Under the pieces are notes generated by a model. That model saw only the letters and a program-made list of their open reading frames with translations. It was not told the origin of the DNA and made no database searches. The translations under genes were made by a program, and so were the position numbers. From CAVWCW01 sp963753615 (GTDB lineage Bacteria > Pseudomonadota > Gammaproteobacteria > Chromatiales > Chromatiaceae), in contig CAVWCW010000020.1 in the NCBI GenBank assembly GCA_963753615.1, forward strand, positions 1 through 64,000: a stretch of 64,000 nucleotides of DNA, given 5' to 3'. This document shows positions 35,938-47,185 of this stretch, piece by piece (positions within the stretch are counted from its first letter, which is position 1; every line of letters starts with the position of its first letter).

Positions 35938-38895
35938 ATGTTCAACGGATTACCCATTAACTCAGGTGCTTTCTTGAGCATGCTGCAAACAACCTTGGTA
36001 TCCGTCCTTGCGCTTGGGATGGCTTCCAGCGGTGACGCCTATGCATCCGATCCAACAACTTTGGTCGCCAATGGACACCGCGTTTCCATTCACAGCGAAA
36101 CCGGAAAAGTTCGCTTCATAGGTGCGGATTCCGGCCGGGCGGTTGATCTTCCGTCCGGCGTTACCGTTCCGCTGACGGCGTTGGGCGCTGCCTGGGGTTA
36201 TGCCCATGAGTACGGGGAGCTGTTCGGGCTGGGGAATCCGACTCAGGAGTTGTCTGTTGCCCGTTCAAAGGTGGTTGGAAAAGATCGGGAAATGGTTCGC
36301 TTCCAGCAGACCTACAGCGGGGTACCGGTAATTGCCGGCGAGATTATCGTAAACCTGGGGATGGGCAGAAAAATGCTGTCGATGAGCGGCGAGATTTCAC
36401 CGGAACTGTCCCTGGCCACCAGTCCTTCGATCACGCGTCGGGAAGCAGAGAAGATCGCCATCGGCTCGGTGGCCAAGAATCATATGGTTGACAGCAGTAC
36501 CTTGAAGGCGGAACGGGCCAAGCTGGCCGTTTACGACCCCAGGCTCTTGAAACCTAGCGTCCGCCTTGCGCACCTCGTGTGGGAGACGGAAGTGATCTCC
36601 AGCGCCTCGTTGGCGATACGCGAGTACGTGCTGGTGGATGCCCAGACCGGGGCGGTTAGCCTGAGTTTCAGCCGGATACACAATGCCAAGGACCGCAGGA
36701 CTTATACCGCTGGCTGGACCGACACCTTACCCGGAACCCTGGTGTGCACCGAGGCGGATCCGTTCTGCGCCGCAGGCGATTTCGATGCCGCGACTGCTCA
36801 CGTGTACGCCGGGGACACCTACGATTTCTATCTGGCCCATCATGGTCGGGACGCGGTAGACAACCTGGGCAGCCCGATCATCTCGACGGTGCACTGGTAC
36901 CACCCAGATGTCTGTCCAAATGCATTCTGGACGCCTACGCAAATGCAAATGGTTTATTGCGACGGGTTTTCGAATGCGGATGATATCGTCGGCCACGAAC
37001 TGACCCACGGGGTAACCAGTAACGAGTCGAATCTCTTTTACTATTACCAATCCGGGGCGATCAACGAGTCGTTTTCCGACATCTGGGGCGAATTCGTCGA
37101 CCTGGGGAATATGGCGGGCAACGACTTATCCACGGTTCGCTGGTTGATCGGTGAAGACCTCGCCATGGGGGCCGGCCGCGACATGTCCGACCCTACCGTC
37201 TTCTCCCATCCCGACCGGATGGGGAGCGTCTATTACCATCTCTTGGCTTCCGACCAAGGGGGCGTTCACATCAACAACGGCATAAACAACAAAGCGGCCT
37301 ATCTGCTGACCGACGGCGATACCTTCAATGGCTATACGGTTCTCGGATTGGGTATCCCGAAGGTGGCGGACCTCTACTACGAGGTGCAGACGAGTCTGTT
37401 AACCACCGGGTCGGACTACGGAGACCTCAACGACGCCCTGTATCAAGCCTGCCAGAATCTGATCGGCAGTGGCTTCCTTGCCGCAGATTGCACGCAGGTG
37501 CAATTGGCGACCCTGGCAGTCGAGATGGATCAGGAGCCGCTGTTCGGGTTCAACCCGGATGCCGCGCTCTGTCCTGCGGGGCAAGTCGTGAATAACGTGG
37601 CGTTTTCGGATAATTTCGAACTCGATCCGAACCCCAACTGGGGCGTCAGCCAACTCGTCGGGACTAATAGTTGGTCCCTTATCGACGCCTACGCCACCTC
37701 CGGATTGCTTTCGGTATATGCACCGGATATCGAAACGACGTCCGATACGGCTGTTTACATGCATACCGGCGTGACGGTACCGACCGGCGGTTTTCTGCAT
37801 TTCCACCATGCCTTCGATTTCGAGGCCCCGAACTGGGACGGTGGAGTCGCAGAGTATTCCACCAATGGCATCACTTGGAGCGATCTGGGCCCCCTTTACC
37901 TGGAGGGACAGAACTATAACAATCTAATTGCCACGGGATGGGGTAATCCGCTAGCTGGTCGATGGGGGTTCACCGCCTCGAGTCACGGCTTTGTTTCGAG
38001 CCGTTACGACCTGTCATCCTTGGCCGGCCAAACGCTGCAGGTTCGGTTTCGCATAGGCACGGACTCGAGTACCGCGGGCCCCATAGGCTGGGTGGTTGAC
38101 GATGTGCAGATCCACTCCTGCGCTGCCAGCGCCGGACAACCGGACAGGATCGGTGTTTACCGACCCAGCAGCCGAGCCTTTTTCCTGGACCTGAACGGCA
38201 ACAACGCATGGGACGGAACGCCTACGGATGCGGCTTTTGGGTTCGGGGCTCTCGGAGACGAACCAATCACCGGTGACTGGAACGGGGACGGGACCGACGA
38301 GATCGGGGTTTACCGACCCGGCAGCCGGGCCTTTTTCCTGGACCTGAACGGCAACAACGCATGGGACGGCGCGCCGACCGATGCTGCTTTTGGGTTCGGG
38401 GCTCTCGGAGACGAACCAATCACCGGTGACTGGAATGGAGACGGGAGCGATGAAATCGGCGTCTACCGACCGACCATCAGGCGGTTCTACCTGGACCTGA
38501 ACGGCAACCGTAGCTGGGACGGCACGCCGACCGATGCGTCCTTTGTATTCGGGGCGGTTGCAGACGAGCCAGTATCCGGTGACTGGAATGGAGACGGGGC
38601 CAATGAAATCGGCGTGTACCGACCGGCCATCAGGCGGTTCTACCTGGACCTGAACGGCAACCGTAGCTGGGACGGCACGCCGACCGATGCGTCCTTTGTA
38701 TTCGGGGCGGTTGGAGACGAGCCGATAACCGGTGACTGGAACGATGACGGAGCCGATGAAGTCGGAGTATACCGGCCCGGGACCAGGCGCTTCTTCGAGG
38801 ATGTCAATGGTAACGGTGTCTGGGACGGCATCCCGACGGATGCAAGCTTCCCCTTCGGCGCATCGGGCGACAAACCTATCGTAGGAATGTGGTAG
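35938..38895 (+). CDS. M4 (thermolysin-like) metallopeptidase with C-terminal repeats
   Basis: A 985-residue secreted peptidase. After an N-terminal signal region (about residues 15-37) come an FTP propeptide (about 70-230), then the M4 catalytic domain with zinc site VGHELTHGVTSN (HExxH, about residue 353), zinc-ligand Glu in GAINESFSDIWGEF and GGVHINNGINNKAAYLL carrying the active-site His. Residues about 545-725 form a beta-sandwich resembling MAM-type domains (FHHAFDFEAPNWDGGVAEYSTNG). The rest is five 51-residue repeats with Asp-rich DWNGDG loops that probably bind calcium. AGGAGG precedes ATG 35938. It would act outside the cell; substrate unknown. Confidence 0.9.
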   Translation: MFNGLPINSGAFLSMLQTTLVSVLALGMASSGDAYASDPTTLVANGHRVSIHSETGKVRFIGADSGRAVDLPSGVTVPLTALGAAWGYAHEYGELFGLGNPTQELSVARSKVVGKDREMVRFQQTYSGVPVIAGEIIVNLGMGRKMLSMSGEISPELSLATSPSITRREAEKIAIGSVAKNHMVDSSTLKAERAKLAVYDPRLLKPSVRLAHLVWETEVISSASLAIREYVLVDAQTGAVSLSFSRIHNAKDRRTYTAGWTDTLPGTLVCTEADPFCAAGDFDAATAHVYAGDTYDFYLAHHGRDAVDNLGSPIISTVHWYHPDVCPNAFWTPTQMQMVYCDGFSNADDIVGHELTHGVTSNESNLFYYYQSGAINESFSDIWGEFVDLGNMAGNDLSTVRWLIGEDLAMGAGRDMSDPTVFSHPDRMGSVYYHLLASDQGGVHINNGINNKAAYLLTDGDTFNGYTVLGLGIPKVADLYYEVQTSLLTTGSDYGDLNDALYQACQNLIGSGFLAADCTQVQLATLAVEMDQEPLFGFNPDAALCPAGQVVNNVAFSDNFELDPNPNWGVSQLVGTNSWSLIDAYATSGLLSVYAPDIETTSDTAVYMHTGVTVPTGGFLHFHHAFDFEAPNWDGGVAEYSTNGITWSDLGPLYLEGQNYNNLIATGWGNPLAGRWGFTASSHGFVSSRYDLSSLAGQTLQVRFRIGTDSSTAGPIGWVVDDVQIHSCAASAGQPDRIGVYRPSSRAFFLDLNGNNAWDGTPTDAAFGFGALGDEPITGDWNGDGTDEIGVYRPGSRAFFLDLNGNNAWDGAPTDAAFGFGALGDEPITGDWNGDGSDEIGVYRPTIRRFYLDLNGNRSWDGTPTDASFVFGAVADEPVSGDWNGDGANEIGVYRPAIRRFYLDLNGNRSWDGTPTDASFVFGAVGDEPITGDWNDDGADEVGVYRPGTRRFFEDVNGNGVWDGIPTDASFPFGASGDKPIVGMW
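38143..38892 (+). repeat. Five tandem 153-bp coding repeats
   Basis: Units start at 38143, 38296, 38449, 38602 and 38755, the last partial. Each encodes IGVYRP, then LDLNGN, WDG.PTDA, FGFGA or FVFGA, and DEPITGDWNGDG. Units 1-2 and units 3-4 are nearly identical pairs at the DNA level, pointing to recent duplication. Confidence 0.92.
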
Positions 38896-38943
38896 CTCGG
38901 ATGCCGTTATTCGGGTTGCGGATCTATCGCACTATTGTCGCTT

Positions 38944-38969
38944 CGCCGCCTCGGTGACCCGAGGCGGCG
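38944..38969 (+). terminator. Strong hairpin after the M4 peptidase gene
   Basis: CGCCGCCTCGG and CCGAGGCGGCG form a perfect 11-bp GC-rich stem with a 4-base loop, 48 bases after the peptidase stop. There is no T-run, so it may act as a terminator or as an mRNA-end stabiliser. Confidence 0.5.
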
Positions 38970-39100
38970 ACTGAATGCCTACTGCGATAAACATCGCTTC
39001 GGTAATTGGCTGGAAGACTCTGCGATCGTATGCATGGTTTTAGGCAAAGCCAGCTCTGCCCTCCGCTCGGCGGATGTTCGGCTGCCGGATTATTCTCAAG

Positions 39101-39153
39101 GCACCGCTGAAAGAAGCCATCCCTGGCATTTTTCGGCACAGTTTTCGAAAACG
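39101..39153 (+). repeat. Dispersed repeat, family 1, partial copy C
   Basis: GCACCGCTGAAAGAAGCC and CCCTGGCATTTTTCGG, with GTTTTCGAAAACG after, match the first third of copies A and B. The rest is missing. The surrounding 38970-39301 holds nothing else recognisable. Confidence 0.65.
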
Positions 39154-39301
39154 TTGCCAAGCCGCAGGACGCTCCGGACGCGGCTCGAACTTCCTGGCCC
39201 CTTCGGCCGTTCGAGCGATCAGCACACGTCCTCCCTGCCAGGCTGATTGAGTGCCTTCGGCAACACAAATACTCGGGGTTCCCGGGCATTCGGAAAACCT
39301 C

Positions 39302-39778
39302 CTATTGAGCCAATTTCCCCACCGCGCCCTTGCTCTTCCGCCTTCCTATTCCCATCCGCAATTGCACCCGCAGGCGCCTCAGCACATCGGGATCTGCCGC
39401 ATCGGCGAGCAGCACCAAGTGGCGCCGTCTGAAGCGACCGGTACGGAAGTTGAGCACCAGTAGCGCCGGGTGCACAAAGCTGGAGGAAAGCATGCGACCG
39501 GCCAAAGCGCGGCCGTCGGCCAGGTACAGGGTCCAGGCCCCTTCCGAGTCCAACTCGGCAGCGTGAATCGCACGCGGTGCGCTGCGCCGGGCATGTACGC
39601 TCCAGGCATTGACCAGGCCGGCACCGATCGAGAGCGCCAGGGCCAGTTGGAGATACCAGGCCAGGGGCAGCCAGGGCAGCACCGCCAACCCGGCGGTGTG
39701 CACCAGCAGCAGGTAGAGGGCGATCCGCCGCGAGGGGCCGGCCTCAATCCGAAGGGGGGCGGCGGATGCCCTGGACAA
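39302..39778 (-). CDS. cptA: CptA/YgfX family membrane protein
   Basis: A 158-residue protein with two N-terminal membrane helices (RIALYLLLVHTAGLAVLPWLP, YLQLALALSIGAGLVNAW) and a soluble beta-rich part (AWTLYLADGRALAGRMLSSSFVHPALLVLNFRTG, RRHLVLLADAADPDVLRRLRVQL), the YgfX layout. It overlaps sdhE by 35 bases, the conserved ygfY-ygfX arrangement. CptA was first reported as a toxin acting on cytoskeletal proteins, with SdhE/YgfY as antitoxin; this pairing is disputed, since SdhE is a flavinylation factor. Function here is unproven. Confidence 0.8.
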   Translation of the reverse strand: MSRASAAPLRIEAGPSRRIALYLLLVHTAGLAVLPWLPLAWYLQLALALSIGAGLVNAWSVHARRSAPRAIHAAELDSEGAWTLYLADGRALAGRMLSSSFVHPALLVLNFRTGRFRRRHLVLLADAADPDVLRRLRVQLRMGIGRRKSKGAVGKLAQ

Positions 39779-39998
39779 GGCGGCGCAGTTCCGGGTCGGC
39801 GGGAACGATCTTGCCAGTCAGCCACTCCAGCAGCAACTGGTCCGGGAACTCCAGCATGCGCGCAAAGGCCTGACGGCCAGCCGGCGCCAGGCCCGGATAC
39901 TGGTGGTCCAGAAAGCCCTCCAGCAGCAGATCCAGCTCCAGCATGCCGCGCCGGCACTGCCAACGCAGGCGGCCGCTGTTGGGCTCGTCCACCGGCAT
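39744..39998 (-). CDS. sdhE: SdhE, FAD assembly factor for succinate dehydrogenase
   Basis: An 84-residue protein of the normal size with the conserved RGxxE motif (WQCRRGMLELDLLL), then FARMLEFPDQLLLEWLTGK. SdhE promotes covalent attachment of FAD to SdhA. It starts 6 bases after the sdhB stop, inside the sdhCDAB operon, which fits its role. Confidence 0.92.
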   Translation of the reverse strand: MPVDEPNSGRLRWQCRRGMLELDLLLEGFLDHQYPGLAPAGRQAFARMLEFPDQLLLEWLTGKIVPADPELRRLVQGIRRPPSD

Positions 39999-40004
39999 TG
40001 AAGA

Positions 40005-40700
40005 CTAGATGGCTTTTTTCAGCATCAGGTTCTTGATATGACCGATGGCCCGGGTCGGGTTCAGGCCCTTGGGGCAGACCTCCACACAGTTCATGATGCT
40101 GTGGCAGCGAAACAGGGCGTAGGGCCCCTCCAGGGCGTCCAGACGCTCGTCGGTGGCTTGGTCCCTAGTGTCGGCGAGAAAGCGCCAGGACTGCAGCAGC
40201 GCTGCGGGCCCCAGGAACTGCTCCGGATTCCACCAGAAAGACGGGCAGGCGGTGGAGCAGCAGCCGCAGAGGATGCATTCGTACAAGCCATCGAGTTGGT
40301 CCCGGTCCTCGGGCGATTGGGGGATCTCCACCTCGGGCTCGGGCTCGTCGCGGATCAGGTAGGGCTTTACCGCACGGTACTGACGGTAGAAGCTGGACAT
40401 GTCGACGATCAGGTCGCGGATCACCGGCTGGCCCGGGAACGGGCGCAGGGTGATGGGCTCCTTCAGCTCTGACAGCGGCGTGACGCAGGCCAGGCGATTG
40501 AGACCATTTACGTTGATGCCGTCGGAGCCGCACACGCCCTCGCCACAGGAACGGCGGAAGCCCAGGGTCTCGTCCTGCTCCTTGAGCGCCAGCAACGCGT
40601 CGAGCAGCATCATCCCCGGACGCACATTTTCCAGCTCAAACGCCTGCATATGGGGCTCGGCGTCGGTCTCCGGGTTGTATCGATAGATTTTGAAGCGCAT
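40005..40700 (-). CDS. sdhB: Succinate dehydrogenase iron-sulfur subunit
   Basis: A 231-residue subunit with three cluster sites: [2Fe-2S] Cys in RRSCGEGVCGSDGINVNGLNRLAC, [4Fe-4S] in CILCGCCSTACP, and [3Fe-4S] in CHSIMNCVEVCPKGLNP. It passes electrons from SdhA FAD to quinone in complex II. Its ATG overlaps the sdhA stop by one base. Length and motifs are complete. Confidence 0.95.
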   Translation of the reverse strand: MRFKIYRYNPETDAEPHMQAFELENVRPGMMLLDALLALKEQDETLGFRRSCGEGVCGSDGINVNGLNRLACVTPLSELKEPITLRPFPGQPVIRDLIVDMSSFYRQYRAVKPYLIRDEPEPEVEIPQSPEDRDQLDGLYECILCGCCSTACPSFWWNPEQFLGPAALLQSWRFLADTRDQATDERLDALEGPYALFRCHSIMNCVEVCPKGLNPTRAIGHIKNLMLKKAI

Positions 40701-42464
40701 CAGTAAACCCTCTCCTTCGGCGGAAAGGTCTCCACCGACAACGGCTTGGTACGCACCGGCTTGAAGTCCAGAACGTCGTCCTGGAGGAAATACAGGCTGT
40801 GCTTGAGCCAGTTGGCATCGTCCCGGGTGGGGAAATCGACCCGGGAATGGGCGCCGCGGCTTTCTTCCCGGGCCAGGGCCGAGACCATGGTGGCCATGGC
40901 GATGTCGACCAGGTTCTCCAGTTCCATGGCCTCGACCCGAGCGGTATTGAAAACCCGGCTATGGTCCCGCAGCCGGATGCCGGGCACCCGATCGCGCACC
41001 GCCTTGAGCTTGTCCACCCCTTCGCGCATCACGTCCTTGACGCGAAACACGCCGCAGTGGTCTTCCATGATCCGCTTGAGATCGCGCCGCACCAGTTCCA
41101 GACCCTCGCCCTCGCCTTTCTGGTCCCAGCGCGCCAGCCGCGCCTGGGCCTGCGCCACACCGGCTTCGTACATGGGTTTGTGGTAGCGGTTCTCGGCCAG
41201 GTACTCGATGATCCGATTGGCCGCGGCACGGCCGAACACCAGGATATCGAGCAGCGAATTGCCGCCGAGACGGTTCGCCCCATGCACCGAAACACAGGCG
41301 CATTCTCCGGCCGCATAGAGCCCGGGCACCGCCTCCTCCGGGCCGTGACCGACCGGGGCCACCACCTCGCCGAAGCGATTGGTGGGAATGCCGCCCATCA
41401 CGTAATGGGCGGTGGGAAACACGGGTATCGGGCGTGAACGCCGGGTCGATGCCGAGGAAGGTCTTACAGGTGTCGCGGATGCCCGGCAGGCGCTTGGCCA
41501 CGATGTCCTCGCCCAGATGGTCGAGCTTGAGCATCACATGGTCAGCCTCGGGCCCGCAGCCCCGGCCCTCACGCACCTCGGTGGCGATCGAGCGGCTGAC
41601 CACGTCGCGGCTGGCGAGGTCTTTGGCGTTGGGCGCATAGCGCTCCATGAAACGCTCGCCGTCCTTGTTGACCAGGTAACCGCCCTCGCCGCGGGCGCCC
41701 TCGGTAATCAGCATGCCCTTGCCGGCGATGCCGGTGGGATGGAACTGGAAAAATTCCATATCCTGCAACGGCACCCCGATGCGCAGGGCCATGGCCATGC
41801 CGTCACCGGTATTGATGTGAGCGTTAGTGGTGGTGCGGAACAACTGGCCGCAACCGCCGCTGGCGATCAGGGTGGTCTTGGCCTCGATCAGCAGGGGCTG
41901 ACCGGTTTCGATCTCCATGATCAGGGCCCCGAGCACCTGGCCCTCATCATCGCGGATCAGATCGATGGCGAAGTATTCGTCGAAGAAGTGGGTCTGGGCA
42001 CGGATGTTCTGTTGATACAAGGAGTGCAATATGGCGTGGCCGGTGCGGTCGGCCGCTGCGCAGGTGCGGGCCGCTTGGTCGCCACCGAAATTCTGGCTCT
42101 GTCCGCCGAAGGCGCGCTGGTAGATGCGGCCGTTGTCCAGACGCGAAAAGGGCACGCCGAAGTGTTCCAGTTCGTACACGGCCTGCGGAGCAACCCGGCA
42201 CATGTACTCGATGGCATCCTGGTCGCCCAGGTAATCGCTGCCCTTGACCGTGTCGTACATGTGCCAATGCCAGTTGTCGTCGAGCACATTGGCCAGGGCC
42301 GCATTGACCCCGCCCTGGGCCGCCACCGTGTGCGAACGCGTGGGAAAAACCTTGGATACCACCGCTACCCGGGCATCCGCCCTGGAAAGCTGCAGGGCAG
42401 CCCGAAGGCCGGCCCCTCCGGCGCCCATGATCAGCGTGTCGAAACGTCTTCTGGCCAATGCCAT
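40700..42464 (-). CDS. sdhA: Succinate dehydrogenase flavoprotein subunit, one frameshift
   Basis: An approximately 587-residue flavoprotein that oxidises succinate to fumarate. Seen: FAD site TLIMGAGGAGLRAALQLS, SHTVAAQGGVNAAL (His for covalent FAD), FQFHPTGIAGKGMLITEGARGEGGYLVN, and after the break HYVMGGIPTN and SVHGANRLGGNSLLDILVFGRAA. The frame changes at 41430-41432, a run of three G on the plus strand. Deleting one restores PIPVFPTAHYVMGG, the expected sequence. An essential-type gene with one homopolymer indel points to sequencing error. Confidence 0.93.
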
Positions 42465-42734
42465 GCAACCACCTCTAGCTTGGGTATGCCGCCAGGCACA
42501 TTGCGCCCGGCGCAGGGTCTGTGCGGCTGAGCGCCGCTTTGGAACTCAGGCGAAAGCCATCGCGGCCCCTTGTGTAGACAGCAAGCTCAGGCATGCAGGC
42601 ACCAGGAAGAAGGGCGACAGGCAGGCTGTGAAGCCTTATGGCGTTTTCTCATTGAACGAAAGATTCTCATTTAAGATCAATTCTCTATTGAGAGAAATTA
42701 AGAGACAATCTAATAGTTTTGCGAGCGTTTCGAA

Positions 42735-43079
42735 CTAACCGCCGGCGCCCGCTGTCACAACCACCCGCAGCACCCAGAGGCCGCAGCCCAGCAGCCCCAA
42801 CCCGGTCAGCGTCAGGAGGGTCAAGCGGGCGCCGATGGGACGGACATAATCGATCAACACGTCCCGGATACCGATCCAGGCATGCAGCAGCAAGGAAAGG
42901 AAGAACAACAGGATGGCGATGCCGACCCAGGGGTCCACCACCCAGGCGCGCCAGACCGCGTGCGAGGCAGGCGGCGACGGCAGCCACGCCAGCGCGGCAT
43001 ATATCAAGAACAAGGCCAGGTACACGGCGCTCAGGCGCTGCAGGATCCAGGCCCGCAAACCGCTGGCTTTACGGCTCAT
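42735..43079 (-). CDS. sdhD: Succinate dehydrogenase membrane anchor subunit D
   Basis: A 114-residue protein with three membrane helices. LLHAWIGIRDVLIDYVRP contains the conserved haem-ligand His region and Asp-Tyr quinone-site residues of SdhD. It overlaps sdhC by 4 bases. A 270-base gap with no recognisable gene separates it from sdhA, unusual for an sdh operon. Confidence 0.9.
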   Translation of the reverse strand: MSRKASGLRAWILQRLSAVYLALFLIYAALAWLPSPPASHAVWRAWVVDPWVGIAILLFFLSLLLHAWIGIRDVLIDYVRPIGARLTLLTLTGLGLLGCGLWVLRVVVTAGAGG

Positions 43080-43459
43080 AGACTCGCTCCCAGCACCAGC
43101 AGCAAGGCCGCCAGCGGCGCACCGAGCATAACCGCCCAGGCGCTGCGGCGCTCCGGAATCTTGTCCACCCCGATGTGGATGTCCAGCAACAGATAGCGAA
43201 AACCGGCGAACAGGTGGTGCAGTACGGCCCACAGCAAAACAAACAACACCAGCATCCCGAGACCGCCGGCAAACCACTGTTGAACCTGGGCAAACCCCGC
43301 CGGCCCCGACAGGGACTGCTGCAGCGCGTACACCAGTAGCGGCGTGAGCAAAACCATCAAGACACCGCTGGCGCGGTGGGCAATCGACATCACCGCAGGC
43401 ACCGGCATTCGAATGAGGAACAAGTTCAGGTGCACTGGGCGGTTGTCTCGGCTCGCCAT
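43076..43459 (-). CDS. sdhC: Succinate dehydrogenase cytochrome b556 subunit C
   Basis: A 127-residue membrane anchor with three helices and the family signature NLFLIRMPVPAVMSIAHRASGVLMVLLTP, then LHHLFAGFRYLLLDIHIG, where the second His region binds haem b. RPVHLNL at the N-terminus is typical. It is the first gene of the operon sdhC-D-A-B-E-cptA on the minus strand. GGACCACC before the ATG is a weak ribosome-binding site. Confidence 0.92.
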   Translation of the reverse strand: MASRDNRPVHLNLFLIRMPVPAVMSIAHRASGVLMVLLTPLLVYALQQSLSGPAGFAQVQQWFAGGLGMLVLFVLLWAVLHHLFAGFRYLLLDIHIGVDKIPERRSAWAVMLGAPLAALLLVLGASL

Positions 43460-43490
43460 AGGTGGTCCTCGCTGGGAAAATCAAGACTGA

Positions 43491-43518
43491 AGTATAGACG
43501 AGGCTTGGGGGAACGTAA
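43491..43518 (-). promoter_or_regulatory. Possible sigma-70 promoter of the sdh operon
   Basis: On the minus strand TTACGT (43513-43518) and TATACT (43491-43496) are separated by 16 bases, ending 31 bases before the sdhC start. The -10 is good and the -35 weak (3 of 6). Confidence 0.35.
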
Positions 43519-43564
43519 TCCGGAACTCGGATTTTCCCCCTGCCGGCGACAATGAGATCCGGTC

Positions 43565-44092
43565 TCAGCCCCCGGAAGCACCCCTTTCGAGCATGGCCAT
43601 CAGGGCCCAGTGGCTGTCGCGCCGCTTCGCGTCCCTGTCTTCGACCGTTTCGACCGCGGCCAGGTTCCGCAGGTAATCAGGAGGAAAGCCGTGATACCGA
43701 GCGCCGAGATAGACCAGTTCCCGGTACCAGCGGAAGGGCTTGAGCCTCGGGTCGCAATGCTGCGGCGGAGCTACATAGGCGAACACCGAGCATTGCCCGC
43801 CCCTGACTACAAGCGGCAGCGCCTGGTGCTCATACCCGGCGCCCTCGAAGCGGTCGAGCAAACAGACCTCCGCAGCATCCAGAGAGTAGACCGCAGCCAA
43901 CACCCGATGCATGGGATCAGTACTGACCGCCAGGTTACACTTGCCGGAGCCGTCTTGTCCTCGCTTTTCGAAGACAAGCCGGCGACCGGGCAAGGCTGCC
44001 ACCGCTTCGAACGTCGCCGAGGGCACCCGCTCCCTCAGACGCAATGGGTGCAGGTTGGAACCGTAAGCCAGGTAGAGGGTTCGGGGTCGCAC
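43565..44092 (-). CDS. Gamma-glutamylcyclotransferase-like (AIG2/GGCT fold) protein
   Basis: A 175-residue protein with the GGCT substrate-loop signature LYLAYGSNLHPLRLRERVP, and KRGQDGSGKCNLAVS, VLAAVYSLDAAEVCLLDRFEGAGYEHQAL. The Glu in RFEGAGY may be the catalytic acid. The family cleaves gamma-glutamyl amides (glutathione or related) to 5-oxoproline; the exact substrate is not predictable. It lies on the minus strand upstream of the sdh operon but 105 bases away from it. Confidence 0.85.
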   Translation of the reverse strand: MRPRTLYLAYGSNLHPLRLRERVPSATFEAVAALPGRRLVFEKRGQDGSGKCNLAVSTDPMHRVLAAVYSLDAAEVCLLDRFEGAGYEHQALPLVVRGGQCSVFAYVAPPQHCDPRLKPFRWYRELVYLGARYHGFPPDYLRNLAAVETVEDRDAKRRDSHWALMAMLERGASGG

Positions 44093-44125
44093 GGTCGGGC
44101 GCCGAACGGCGTAGCGCTTGCGTGC

Positions 44126-45001
44126 TCAGCGGCGGGAATAACCGGAGTGATCGAGATCGATTACCCCTACGACGGCGATGCCGGGGGTATCTCCCTCCAC
44201 CAACACGCCATAACGCCCCGGCTCCAGCGTTCGGAGCAGGGCGCTCTCCCGCGCTTCGCTGGGAGCCAACCCCAGACTTCGAATGGTTTCCGCCTGGGCG
44301 TCTTCGCCCCAATCATCGTTGGCGTCGATTGGTTCGTTGTCGCCATACAGCACGATCCGGGGATCCATCAGGACCTCCCCGGGAACCCCGGCCTCGCCTA
44401 AGGAAGGGCCCCGGGCTCGGATCAGCACCCGTGACGGGGAGTCGACGACAATGAAACCGACGATCAACGATTCCCTGCCCCGCCCGGCGAATCCCCGACC
44501 GGAGAAATTGAGTATGGCGCCGGGCGCGCCGTTTAACTTGACCATCCCCGCCGAGCCAACCCCCAGATTGTCGCCGCGCACAAACGCGTTATAGGGTCCG
44601 GGCGCCAAGGTCTCCAGAAGGGCGCTCTCGTACACGTGGCCCGGCGCCAATCCGGACGCCTCGATCTCGGCTGCGTCCGCGGCGTCTACCCAGTCGTCGT
44701 TTACTGCGATCAGGGTCGGTCCCGCGTAGACCATCAGGCGCGGGTCCTGCACCACTCCGGCGATTCCCGCCTCTTCCAGAGACGGACCGCTGCTACGCAA
44801 CAGCACCCGCGCGCCTTGCGGCCCGACCACAAAGCCGCCACTGAGCTGCGCCGGGCCCTCTTCCGTCACCAGACCCCGCACCGAGAAATTCAACACCTCG
44901 GCCTCGACCGTCGCCGGCAGCAAGCCGGACGCCCACGACAGGACGCCGACAAACAGAGAGACTCGGGTTAAAGACAAAGTTGAAAAATTTAAGAATTGCA
45001 A
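44126..45001 (-). CDS. Exported protein with two tandem beta-rich repeats
   Basis: A 291-residue protein with a signal peptide (about residues 14-34) and two repeats of about 125 residues. Each follows the pattern LNFSVRG or LNFSGRG, GGFVV or VGFIV, VLLRSSGPSL or VLIRARGPSL, DPRLMVY or DPRIVLY, NDDW, GLAP, ESALLETL or ESALLRTL, and AFVRGDN or VLVEGDT. This modular repeat occurs in exported proteins of Verrucomicrobia and Proteobacteria and has no established function. The second repeat ends IAVVGVIDLD. Probably a surface or periplasmic structural protein. Confidence 0.75.
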   Translation of the reverse strand: MQFLNFSTLSLTRVSLFVGVLSWASGLLPATVEAEVLNFSVRGLVTEEGPAQLSGGFVVGPQGARVLLRSSGPSLEEAGIAGVVQDPRLMVYAGPTLIAVNDDWVDAADAAEIEASGLAPGHVYESALLETLAPGPYNAFVRGDNLGVGSAGMVKLNGAPGAILNFSGRGFAGRGRESLIVGFIVVDSPSRVLIRARGPSLGEAGVPGEVLMDPRIVLYGDNEPIDANDDWGEDAQAETIRSLGLAPSEARESALLRTLEPGRYGVLVEGDTPGIAVVGVIDLDHSGYSRR

Positions 45002-45259
45002 GGTCGGTTGTGTGTCGGTCCGAGAGTGCTATGGCCCGCTACCTTACCACAGGCCCGCGGGCTAGATCCCCACTGGAATTTCGGCGATTGACTTGGTAAC
45101 GCCGCTTGGCCTTAAAATGGGCCCTAACTCGGCGCCTTTAGGTCGCCGATTGCGCTTTCGCCTAACCGATCCACACCGGCCCACCGCCTCGGGGCATCCG
45201 CCTCCGGTAGCGCCGGAACGCGCGTCGACACCGACCAGGGTTCACCCAACGGAGCCAGA

Positions 45260-47184
<1,925 letters not shown>

Positions 47185-47185
<1 letters not shown>

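Noticed and set aside
38143..38892. Tandem repeats as a CRISPR array
   Set aside because: Units of 153 bp are coding, in frame and without unique spacers; no cas gene is present.
39302..39998. sdhE-cptA as a stand-alone toxin-antitoxin module
   Set aside because: The pair sits at the end of the sdh operon and SdhE has its RGxxE flavinylation motif; the TA role is disputed, so it is annotated by family only.
40700..42464. sdhA as a true pseudogene
   Set aside because: One indel in a G-run restores a fully conserved protein, and sdhB, C, D and E are intact; sequencing error is far likelier.
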